From assembly GCA_013373265.1 (NCBI GenBank), contig JABXIC010000156.1, positions 1-38,651 on the forward strand: a stretch of DNA of 38,651 nucleotides. Reading direction: 5' to 3'. Within the stretch, counting starts at the first letter, position 1. Every line of letters starts with the position of its first letter. A model generated the notes under the pieces. That model had not been told where the DNA came from. It saw only the letters and a program-made list of their open reading frames with translations, and made no database searches. This document shows, piece by piece, positions 15,943 through 22,539 of the stretch. The position numbers and the translations under genes were made by a program. The DNA comes from Methylocystaceae bacterium. GTDB lineage: Bacteria; Pseudomonadota; Alphaproteobacteria; Rhodospirillales; Terasakiellaceae.

Positions 15943-16122
15943 ATGACCCTATTCCATAAAATATCGCTCAAAACGCGTTTAACTTTTTCGTTTTTAATTT
16001 TGTCTACACTTATGGTTGTGAGCCTAGGTATTGCCATTCTCAAAATCCAGCAAGTCGAAACAGCCACGACTCAAACCAATGAAGCCGCAGGCAATGTACA
16101 AGAAAGTTTCACAACAAGCTGA
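15943..16122 (+). pseudogene. N-terminal relic of a methyl-accepting chemotaxis protein (59 codons)
   Basis: The frame from ATG 15943 to TGA 16120 encodes 59 residues: a short basic start (MTLFHKISLKTRL), one membrane helix (TFSFLILSTLMVVSLGIAIL) and the first residues of a periplasmic helix (KIQQVETATTQTNEAAG). This is just what the first 60 residues of a four-helix-bundle chemoreceptor look like, yet no sensor remainder, HAMP or signalling domain follows: nine bases later the convergent gene at 16131 ends. The most likely reading is a deletion that removed the rest of an mcp gene. A free-standing one-helix small protein is the alternative, since the frame is clean and ATG-started with a modest TTGAG ribosome site. 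Confidence 0.55.
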
Positions 16123-16130
16123 TTTCAAGC

Positions 16131-16745
16131 TTAATGAGATGTTTCATCCGATTTTTGCTTCAATAAAAGCAAGGCTTTCATGGCATCTTCGACAACGTTA
16201 TCGCGTTCTTCTATTTCTTCACGCAAGGCATCACGCATGACAGGGGTATAGTCATGCCAGTTGGAAACGTCATCAAGCAAGGCTTGATAGGCTTCGGCTT
16301 CATCACTTAAGCCATCAATCAACGCCGCCGTTGCAGACGGCATTTTCATGTCTTCTTCGCCGCCCCAGAAACCTTCAATAAAGCCAGCTTCAATCTCTTC
16401 TATACGTTGGCCTAACAGGGCTTTGACATCTTCAAGATCAGCAAACTTGGGCCGCGTGCTTAACAGCTGTTGACCGGCCGCAACGGTTTTTTCCATACGG
16501 CGCCACAGCCCCATGAAAGTGGAAAAGAACGTCTCTGCTTCGTCTTTGGTGACAAATTTCGGGAAGGCATCTTCAGCCCAAAAACTTGCCACCACCATCA
16601 CGGGCAACAAGTCTTTATTGGGACTGGCCAAGGCACCCAGCACACGCAAGCGCACCACATAAAACGGTGTCTGGCTTTTATACTGTTCAAGAAATTTGCC
16701 GACGGCAGCATCCCCGATATATTTGCCCTGCTTTTTAGAAGCCAT
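16131..16745 (-). CDS. Uncharacterised 204-residue protein
   Basis: Not recognised with confidence. The product is soluble and acidic, predicted largely helical, with a conserved-looking patch GFIEGFWGGEEDMKMPSA near residues 120-140 (loosely reminiscent of UPF0149/YecA-type glycine-rich patches, not enough to assign) and a basic N-terminus (MASKKQGKYIGDAAVGKFLE). Start is uncertain: ATG 16745 and the in-frame ATG 16763 both have poor ribosome sites. It lies downstream of the YceI-b561-YceI genes in the same orientation with a short gap, so may be the last gene of that operon. The reading frame, length and composition support a real gene. Confidence 0.65.
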   Translation of the reverse strand: MASKKQGKYIGDAAVGKFLEQYKSQTPFYVVRLRVLGALASPNKDLLPVMVVASFWAEDAFPKFVTKDEAETFFSTFMGLWRRMEKTVAAGQQLLSTRPKFADLEDVKALLGQRIEEIEAGFIEGFWGGEEDMKMPSATAALIDGLSDEAEAYQALLDDVSNWHDYTPVMRDALREEIEERDNVVEDAMKALLLLKQKSDETSH

Positions 16746-16780
16746 GCTTAAGATCCCACTCATTTAAAGATGAGGGGAAC

Positions 16781-17329
16781 CTATTTGGCTTCGCTTTTCA
16801 AGTCAAAGAAAATACGCACATCATCGCCGATAATAGAGGTTTCAACCCATTGACCTTGCCCAATACCAAAGACCGTGCGTTGCACCGTAAGTTCCCCTTT
16901 GGCATGAGCCTTTGCCCCTTTAATCTCAACAGTAAACGGCAATTTGACTTTTTGTTTAACGCCGCGCATGGTCAATTCAGCATCTGCCACATACCCACCC
17001 TGACCGTCCGTTGAAATCGCTTTGGTTTCAAACAAAGCTGTCGGGTGATTGGCCGCATCAAACCAATCGCTGGACACAATGTTGCTGTCACGATCTGCAC
17101 TTTGCGTATCGACACTGTCAATCGGGATCGTGATTTTCACAACACTATGGGCCAAATCCGCTGGATCGAATGTGATTTGAGACTCAAACCTTTTAAATTC
17201 TCCTTCAAATTCTGCCCCAGCCTGAGTGGCAACAAAGCCTAATTTACTGGCATCCGTTTGCACTTCCCAATCTGTTGCCAAAGCCTGCGTAGACATAAAA
17301 GTAAGGATAAGAAAAAAAATACGAAACAT
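16781..17329 (-). CDS. YceI-family periplasmic protein (first of two)
   Basis: A 182-residue protein with a signal peptide (MFRIFFLILTFMSTQALA, then mature TDWEVQ). The YceI lipocalin-like pattern is present: an early Ser/Lys-Leu-Gly-Phe strand (SKLGFVATQAGAEFEGEF), AHSVVKITIPIDSVDTQSADRD, SDWFDAANHPTALFETKAI, and the end VQRTVFGIGQGQWVETSIIGDDVRIFFDLKSE. The family binds polyisoprenoids or amphiphiles, some members with quinones. It begins three bases after the cytochrome b561 stop and belongs to an operon flanked by a second YceI copy, a common alphaproteobacterial arrangement. Function is inferred only from family. Confidence 0.9.
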   Translation of the reverse strand: MFRIFFLILTFMSTQALATDWEVQTDASKLGFVATQAGAEFEGEFKRFESQITFDPADLAHSVVKITIPIDSVDTQSADRDSNIVSSDWFDAANHPTALFETKAISTDGQGGYVADAELTMRGVKQKVKLPFTVEIKGAKAHAKGELTVQRTVFGIGQGQWVETSIIGDDVRIFFDLKSEAK

Positions 17330-17332
17330 CGT

Positions 17333-17887
17333 TTAATGACCTTTATGAAAGGGAAGAATGCGTGTCAAAACATCATCTTTGTTGATGAAATGATGTTTCA
17401 GTGCGGCCGCCACATGCACAGCCAACAAGACTAAAATGCACACAGCCATCACTTCATGAAATTCTTTTAGAAATTCGACCGCCGGTTTTGAAGGCGCCAT
17501 GATAGAGGGCAGCGTAAACCAGCCAAAAACACTGATCGGAAAATTGGCCGCAGAGCTCATCGCCCAACCAGATAAAGGCATCACAATCATGACCGCATAC
17601 AGGGCAATGTGTGACAGATGCGCCCCCAACCGCTCAATTGGCGGCATTTCATCCGGCAAATCTGGTGTGGGGTTGATCAAACGCCATGCCAAACGCAACA
17701 CGGCCAAGACCAAAACAATAAAGCCTATTGATTTATGAATGCCGATTTTTTCAAACATTTCAGGGCCAAGCGGTAAGCTTGTCATATAATACCCGATCAC
17801 ATAAAGCGCGATAAACCCAAGGACCATAATCCAATGTATTCCTTTGGCAACGTTGCCGAATGTTTTGTGCGTGTTGCGCATAGACAT
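17333..17887 (-). CDS. Cytochrome b561 family protein
   Basis: A 184-residue four-helix membrane cytochrome. Histidines typical of bis-haem b561 proteins appear in VAKGIHWIMVLGF, KIGIHKSIGF and the C-terminal FHEVMAVCILVLLAVHVAAALKHHF. Members (CybB-like) transfer electrons between quinol and periplasmic acceptors, some acting as superoxide:quinone oxidoreductases. ATG 17887 is used, ATG 17881 also being possible. It lies between two yceI genes in one operon, which suggests that the b561 and YceI proteins work on the same quinone- or isoprenoid-related process; this link is inference from recurrent gene neighbourhood. Confidence 0.9.
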   Translation of the reverse strand: MSMRNTHKTFGNVAKGIHWIMVLGFIALYVIGYYMTSLPLGPEMFEKIGIHKSIGFIVLVLAVLRLAWRLINPTPDLPDEMPPIERLGAHLSHIALYAVMIVMPLSGWAMSSAANFPISVFGWFTLPSIMAPSKPAVEFLKEFHEVMAVCILVLLAVHVAAALKHHFINKDDVLTRILPFHKGH

Positions 17888-17919
17888 GGTGTTTTGCTCA
17901 CTTCTTAACGAGTACGTTA

Positions 17920-18492
17920 TTAAACGCCAGCTTCAATTTCGATATTGATTTTCACTTCATCACCAATAGCAGGGATAAAGGTTTTAATCCCAAAATCGGA
18001 ACGCTTGATCGTCGTTGTGGCAGAAAAACCCACATGCTCTTTTTTCGTCATCGGATGCACAGCGGCTTTATTCAATATTGTTTGTAAAACGACTTCTTTT
18101 GTTACGCCGTGCAATGTCAGATCACCGGTAATTTCACCCGTATTTTTACCCGTTACTTTGATGGACTTGCTTTTAAATGTCATGGTTGGGTATTTGGCGA
18201 CATCAAAGAAATCCGCTGATTTCAAATGTGCATCAAGCTTCGCTACACCGGTATCAATGCTTTTGACGTCAATGGTAACAGATACATTGCTGGCTTCAGG
18301 TTTGTCCTGGTCAAAAACCAGTTCGCCGTCAAAACCACCAAATTCAGCTTGGAAATTGGAATAACCAAAGTGATTTACATGAAATTCAATGGATGAATGG
18401 TCTTTATCAAAACCGTAAGTGAGGGGGTCAGCCTGTGCAATAGAATAAGAAAGTACCAAAGCAGCAATAGCACCAAAGAAAGTTTTCTTCAT
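17920..18492 (-). CDS. YceI-family periplasmic protein (second copy)
   Basis: A 190-residue protein with a signal peptide (MKKTFFGAIAALVLSYSIAQA) and the full YceI pattern: YGFDKDHSSIEFHVNHFGYSN at the mature N-terminus, VTIDVKSIDTGVAKLDAHLKS, DFFDVAKYPTMTFKSKSI, GDLTLHGVTKEV, and GFSATTTIKRSDFGIKTFIPAIGDEVKINIEIEA at the end. It is closer to the classical E. coli-like YceI than the copy at 16781, so the two are divergent paralogues rather than a recent duplication. It is the first gene of the leftward operon; its promoter region is shared with the divergent cobalamin-riboswitch operon to the right. Confidence 0.92.
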   Translation of the reverse strand: MKKTFFGAIAALVLSYSIAQADPLTYGFDKDHSSIEFHVNHFGYSNFQAEFGGFDGELVFDQDKPEASNVSVTIDVKSIDTGVAKLDAHLKSADFFDVAKYPTMTFKSKSIKVTGKNTGEITGDLTLHGVTKEVVLQTILNKAAVHPMTKKEHVGFSATTTIKRSDFGIKTFIPAIGDEVKINIEIEAGV

Positions 18493-18648
18493 AATTAATT
18501 CCTATAGATAGATGATTCAGTTAACCGTCTCCCAAATCTATAAGGGCGATCAGATTGTTTAAAGCGACAGTTTTGAAAGTGATTGTTTCCAAAAACGAAC
18601 CAATGAGCATTAGCTAATTGACTCTATCTACATAACTGACGTAAAACG
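18493..18648. other. Divergent promoter region between yceI and the cobalamin riboswitch
   Basis: This stretch holds no gene. It must contain the promoters of the leftward yceI operon and of the rightward riboswitch transcript. TTGACT at 18618-18623 with TAAAAC at 18642-18647 (18-base gap) is a possible but weak rightward promoter. Nothing else stands out. Confidence 0.35.
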
Positions 18649-18835
18649 TTGCTCATGGTTCCCCAAAGGCAAGAGTCTAGGGGATTAAAAGGGAACACGG
18701 TGCGACGTACCCATCAGGGATCTATACCGTGGCTGCCCCCGCAACTGTAAGCGCAAATGTGCCGTCTAATGGCCCACTGGTTTAAATACCGGGAAGGGAG
18801 ACGGGGCGAAAAAGCGTAAGCCAGGATACCTGCCA
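18649..18835 (+). ncRNA. Cobalamin riboswitch
   Basis: The conserved core of the cobalamin aptamer is readable in order: AAAAGGGAACACGGTGCGA, then CCGTGGCTGCCCCCGCAACT (the J6/3 region), TGTAAGCG, CCACTGG, CGGGAAGG and the closing B12 box GCGTAAGCCAGGATACCTGC ending at 18834. The 5' boundary is set approximately at GCTCATGGTTCC. It precedes a cobalt-transport operon, a standard target, and so represses cobalt uptake when adenosyl- or methylcobalamin is plentiful. Confidence 0.95.
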
Positions 18836-18840
18836 TAAAA

Positions 18841-18885
18841 AAACCAATTGATTGGACGGGGTGGTCCTGGGTTTGTTTTTTTTTT
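18841..18885 (+). terminator. Riboswitch expression platform: intrinsic terminator
   Basis: AAACC (18841-18845) pairs with GGTTT (18870-18874), an inner GGAC/GTCC pair (18854-18857 and 18864-18867) closes the hairpin, and a run of T begins at 18876. GGTCCTGG (18863-18870) is also complementary to CCAGGA..CC of the B12 box (18821-18830), so the terminator and an alternative pairing exclude each other. This indicates control by transcription termination. Confidence 0.65.
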
Positions 18886-18955
18886 AAAACATTCACTCTC
18901 CCCCTTTATCCGATCAGTTTGACTTATCTTTTTGATCGAGGGGATCACCACAATT

Positions 18956-19750
18956 ATGAAAAAAGCACTCTTCTTATCTTTTCTGGCTCTCAGCGCCAGC
19001 ATCGCCTTGCCTGCACAAGCGCATTTTCAATTACTCTATACGCCAAACGTCAATCTGCAAAAAGCGGGCGATGTGCCTTTAAAACTTGTTTTTTGGCACC
19101 CGATGGGTAACGGCCATGTCATGGACATGGGACAACCTGTTGAATTTTTTTCCGTCTTCAAAGGTAAAAAAACAGACCTCCTCCCCAGCTTGAAATCCAC
19201 CACCTTTAAAGGTCGACACAACGAAGCCGCAGCCTATGACGCCAATATAAAAATTAAAAGAAACGGCGATTATATCCTTGCCCTTGTGCCCAGCCCTTAT
19301 CTGGAAAAAAGCGAAGATATCTATATCCAGCAAATCACCAAAAGCTATATCAACAAAGGCGAAATCCCCACATCGTGGAACGAACCTTTGGGATTAAAAA
19401 CTGAAATCGTACCGTTAAACAAACCCTATGGCAGTGTGGCCGGATCCACCTTCAGCGGCGTTGTTTTACGCAATGGTCAACCTGTACCAAACCTTGAAAT
19501 CGAAGTCGAATATATGTCGGCAGAACCCGACATGGACAAAAACAGCCCCAATACAGACACAGCCTTTGCCATCCCCGGTGGTGCCTTAAACGTCATCACC
19601 GACAGTGCAGGGAAGTTTACTTTTGGCATTCCCAAAGCTGGCTTTTGGGGCTTTGCTGCCTTGGGAAGCGGACCGGACAACACCTATAACGGTAAAGAAC
19701 TATCTCAAGATGCCGTTTTATGGATCAAAGCACATGAGATGGGAGAATAA
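18956..19750 (+). CDS. DUF4198 periplasmic component of a cobalt uptake system (CbiK/NikK-like)
   Basis: A 264-residue secreted protein: signal peptide MKKALFLSFLALSASIALPAQA, mature N-terminus HFQLLYTPN. The histidine exposed right after cleavage, and the later GRHNEAAAYDANIKIKRNGDY and GLKTEIVPLNKPYGS patches, are typical of DUF4198 proteins, which accompany nickel/cobalt ECF transporters as the extra K component. ATG 18956 follows GAGGGG at a slightly long spacing. It is the first gene after the cobalamin riboswitch and three bases before cbiM, which together point to cobalt rather than nickel. The likely role is periplasmic capture or delivery of the metal; this is inferred. Confidence 0.82.
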   Translation: MKKALFLSFLALSASIALPAQAHFQLLYTPNVNLQKAGDVPLKLVFWHPMGNGHVMDMGQPVEFFSVFKGKKTDLLPSLKSTTFKGRHNEAAAYDANIKIKRNGDYILALVPSPYLEKSEDIYIQQITKSYINKGEIPTSWNEPLGLKTEIVPLNKPYGSVAGSTFSGVVLRNGQPVPNLEIEVEYMSAEPDMDKNSPNTDTAFAIPGGALNVITDSAGKFTFGIPKAGFWGFAALGSGPDNTYNGKELSQDAVLWIKAHEMGE

Positions 19751-19753
19751 ACC

Positions 19754-20383
19754 ATGCACATTGTAGATGGTGCACTGTCCAACGAAGTGGTGATTGCCGG
19801 CGGTATCCTCGCTGCCGGTGGCATCGCCATGGGCCTGCGCAAAATGGATATGGAAAAAATTCCCGCAGCAGGCATGATGTCGGCGACCTTTTTTGTCGCC
19901 TCTCTCATTCATGTGCCCATTGGACCCAGCAGCGTCCATTTGATCATGAATGGTCTGGCTGGATTGATCTTGGGATGGATGGCCTTCCCCGCTTTATTTG
20001 TGGGGCTGCTGTTGCAGGCCTTATTCTTTGGGTACGGGGGTGTCACCACCTTGGGCGTCAATACTTTTACCATCGCTTTCCCGGCCGTCGCCATGCATTA
20101 TATTTGTCGAAATGGCGTCCAGCATAGCAATAAAAAACTAGCAATGGCTTGGGGTGCTCTGGCCGGTGGCGGATCCATTGCCCTGACCGCCCTTACTGTT
20201 TCATTAGCACTTGCGCTTACGGGGGAAGCCTTCTTGCCTGCGGCAAAACTTGTGGTGCTTGCCCATACCCCTGTCATGGTGATTGAAGGCTTTCTCTGCG
20301 CGTGTGCAGTCGGCCTAATCCATCGTGTCAAACCCGAACTGTTCAATACATTTTTCAAAGAAAAGCAGGTACAACATGCATAA
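19754..20383 (+). CDS. cbiM: Cobalt transporter substrate-binding membrane subunit CbiM
   Basis: A 209-residue polytopic membrane protein beginning MHIVDGALS. The N-terminal Met-His-Ile is the hallmark of CbiM/NikM, whose amino terminus and His2 coordinate the metal; a second signature, HVPIGPSSVHLIMNGLAGLILG, contributes further ligands. It is the S component of an ECF-type cobalt importer with CbiQ and CbiO encoded downstream. Cobalt specificity is inferred from the cobalamin riboswitch rather than from the protein itself. The reading frame overlaps the following gene by eight bases. Confidence 0.93.
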   Translation: MHIVDGALSNEVVIAGGILAAGGIAMGLRKMDMEKIPAAGMMSATFFVASLIHVPIGPSSVHLIMNGLAGLILGWMAFPALFVGLLLQALFFGYGGVTTLGVNTFTIAFPAVAMHYICRNGVQHSNKKLAMAWGALAGGGSIALTALTVSLALALTGEAFLPAAKLVVLAHTPVMVIEGFLCACAVGLIHRVKPELFNTFFKEKQVQHA

Positions 20384-20954
20384 ATGGCTTTTATTAATTG
20401 CATTCATGACCCTGTCTATGCCTGCACACGCCCATAAAGTCATCGCCTCTGCATGGTTGGATGGCAACGACATTGAAGGTGAAGTTGGTTTTTCAGATGG
20501 CGAAATGGCCAAAGACGGCACCCTGGTGGAAGTCTTTGACGATCAAGACAATAAACTGGGTGAAACGAAAGTGACGATGGACGGTCTGTTCCGCTTCACA
20601 CCGACAAAACCTGTGGCACACCATTTTAAGACAAATCTGGGGGCAGGACATGTGGCATCCGTCATTGTCAGCCGTGATGAATTACCGGAAAACTTGCAAA
20701 ACCCAAAACAAGCAGAAACAGCATCAACACCTCAAAAGGTGGCATCAAGCACCCCATCAGTGCAGTCACCTGACCTTAAACGCATGATCGCCAAGGTCGT
20801 TCGTCAAGAAGTCCAACCCTTGAGGAAAGAGATTGCGTCTTATAAAGAAAAGAATGATCTGCAATCCATCTTAGGCGGAATTGGTTATATTCTCGGGCTA
20901 ACGGGGATTGTTTTCTACATTGCAGCAAGACGCAAAGAAAACAAAAACACATGA
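20376..20954 (+). CDS. CbiL/NikL-like accessory component of the cobalt transporter
   Basis: A 192-residue protein with a signal peptide ending AHA, a beta-rich domain of NikL type (HKVIASAWLDGNDIEGEVGFSDGEMAKDG, later FDDQDNKLGETKVTMDGLFRF), a flexible Q/T/S-rich stretch, a helix (DLKRMIAKVVRQEVQPLRKEI) and one C-terminal membrane helix (GGIGYILGLTGIVFYIAARRK). This layout is that of the L component that replaces CbiN/NikN in some nickel/cobalt transporters. ATG 20376 follows AGCAGG; it overlaps cbiM by eight bases and its stop overlaps cbiQ as ATGA. No CbiN gene is present, consistent with L acting in its place. Confidence 0.8.
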   Translation: MHKWLLLIAFMTLSMPAHAHKVIASAWLDGNDIEGEVGFSDGEMAKDGTLVEVFDDQDNKLGETKVTMDGLFRFTPTKPVAHHFKTNLGAGHVASVIVSRDELPENLQNPKQAETASTPQKVASSTPSVQSPDLKRMIAKVVRQEVQPLRKEIASYKEKNDLQSILGGIGYILGLTGIVFYIAARRKENKNT

Positions 20955-21724
20955 GCCCCGCCTCTTCCGACATGCATATAAGAAACGATGGTGCAAACCC
21001 GTGGCTCCTGAAACTGGATCCACGGGCACGCATCGTCGCATCTTTCCTGTTTGCCTGTACGGTAATTGCCTTACATGGTTTTGTTGCCTTATCCATCGCC
21101 TTGGCCTGTAGTCTTCTTCTATTGATATCTGCGCGCCTGCCGGGGGCGAAGACCATGAAAAAAGTGATGACCATGGATGGATTTATCATTTTCATGCTTT
21201 TTATGCTGCCTTTCACCACACCCGGGGAATTCTGGTTTAGCATCGGTCCTTTTAACGCCACATGGGAAGGCTTTTACAAAGCTTTAGAGATCACCATCAA
21301 AGCAAATGCCGTAGTCCTTACCCTGTTGGCCCTGGTGGGAACAATTGATGCCATTGTGTTGGGCCATGCGCTTAATCGCTTACGCCTGCCACAAAACCTC
21401 GTTCATCTCATGCTGTTTAGTGTGCGCTATATTGATGTCTTAAAACAGGAATACGCCCGTCTGCGAACTGCCATGAAAGCGCGTTGTTTTACACCGGGGA
21501 ACAATCTTCACACCTATCGTTCCATCGGCTATTTACTGGGCATGTTGTTGGTGCGCAGTTTGGAAAGATCTGAACGCATTTTAGAAGCCATGAAATGTCG
21601 CGGTTTTCAAGGCAAGCTCTATCTGTTAAAGGAATTTCACTTTCATCGCCGTGATCGATTTTTCAGCCTTTTTTCTTTGCTTATTCTTATCGTACTTTTA
21701 GCAGTGGACCAGCATTATGGATAA
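20951..21724 (+). CDS. cbiQ: Cobalt transporter transmembrane coupling subunit CbiQ
   Basis: A 257-residue T component of an ECF importer with several membrane helices. The DPRARIVASFLF opening is characteristic of CbiQ. The two cytoplasmic coupling motifs that dock on CbiO are present as ARLRTAMKARCF and LEAMKCRGF; the first has Cys in place of the usual Gly. ATG 20951 overlaps the previous stop by four bases and the gene overlaps cbiO by eight bases, so all are co-transcribed from the riboswitch. Confidence 0.92.
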   Translation: MSPASSDMHIRNDGANPWLLKLDPRARIVASFLFACTVIALHGFVALSIALACSLLLLISARLPGAKTMKKVMTMDGFIIFMLFMLPFTTPGEFWFSIGPFNATWEGFYKALEITIKANAVVLTLLALVGTIDAIVLGHALNRLRLPQNLVHLMLFSVRYIDVLKQEYARLRTAMKARCFTPGNNLHTYRSIGYLLGMLLVRSLERSERILEAMKCRGFQGKLYLLKEFHFHRRDRFFSLFSLLILIVLLAVDQHYG

Positions 21725-22394
21725 ACTTATCGACCTGCAAAACATCCATTTTGCCTATCCAAATCAAGCCCCTGTGCTCAATGGCATCAACTTTTCCTTA
21801 AAGGCGGGTGAAAAGATCGCCATCAACGGCCCCAACGGGGCGGGCAAAAGCACCTTGTTTCATATCATGGTGGGGTTAAACAAGCCCAATGCAGGGCAGG
21901 TCCATGCCTTTGGACAAATCCGGAAAACCGAAGCAGATTTTAAAGAAGTCCGGCGCCGTATTGGCCTTGTCTTTCAGGACCCGGATGATCAACTTTTTTG
22001 CCCAACCGTTGCCGAAGACATTGCTTTTGGCGTTTTAAACCTTGGCCTCACGGTCAATGATGCTCTTTTGGTTGTTGAACAGACATTGAGTGAGCTTCAT
22101 CTGGAACATTTGCGTGATCGTGCCACGCACAATCTTTCCGGCGGTGAAAAACGACTGGTCAGCCTTGCTTGCGTGCTGGCTATGAAACCGGACGTCTTGC
22201 TCTTGGATGAACCAACCAACGCGCTTGATGAAAAGACTCAAGAGCGGTTGGTCGAAATTCTTAACGCCCTACCCCAAGCCATGGTCATCATCTCACATGA
22301 TGCCCATTTTCGCCGCAAGATCACCAAACGCTATTTAACCATGGAAAACGGGCTGCTCATCACGCCAGACCCCAAGTGTAAACACGCACAATAA
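21717..22394 (+). CDS. cbiO: Cobalt transporter ATP-binding subunit CbiO
   Basis: A 225-residue ABC ATPase. Walker A is GPNGAGKST (38-46), the Q-loop FQDPDDQLF is of the CbiO/ECF type, the signature is LSGGEKRLV, Walker B LLLDEPTNALD and the switch histidine ISHD. The protein is shorter than many CbiO proteins (about 270 residues) because the C-terminal extension is absent. One CbiO per operon suggests a homodimer. It is the last gene of the riboswitch-controlled operon; a 9-base-pair stem lies about 70 bases downstream. Confidence 0.94.
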   Translation: MDKLIDLQNIHFAYPNQAPVLNGINFSLKAGEKIAINGPNGAGKSTLFHIMVGLNKPNAGQVHAFGQIRKTEADFKEVRRRIGLVFQDPDDQLFCPTVAEDIAFGVLNLGLTVNDALLVVEQTLSELHLEHLRDRATHNLSGGEKRLVSLACVLAMKPDVLLLDEPTNALDEKTQERLVEILNALPQAMVIISHDAHFRRKITKRYLTMENGLLITPDPKCKHAQ

Positions 22395-22462
22395 GTGTTC
22401 TTGCGTATCGATTTTATTAACCTTTGTCTTATATCTTATATATGTTGCATTATGTTTACGTT

Positions 22463-22488
22463 CAAACGATTGCTTTTTAAATCGTTTG
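22463..22488. repeat. Perfect 9-bp inverted repeat after cbiO
   Basis: CAAACGATT (22463-22471) and AATCGTTTG (22480-22488) form a perfect stem with an 8-base loop containing TTTTT. There is no T-run after the stem, so it is not a standard terminator. It may be an operator for the gene at 22540 or a processing or stability structure at the end of the cobalt transport message. Confidence 0.45.
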
Positions 22489-22539
22489 TCCGTAATCTTT
22501 ACAACGCATTGGGTAAATATAACGAATAACGGTTCTAGC

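Noticed and set aside
16747-16766. CTCAT/ATGAG hairpin between the yceI and 204-residue genes
   Set aside because: Five base pairs without a T-run; probably chance.
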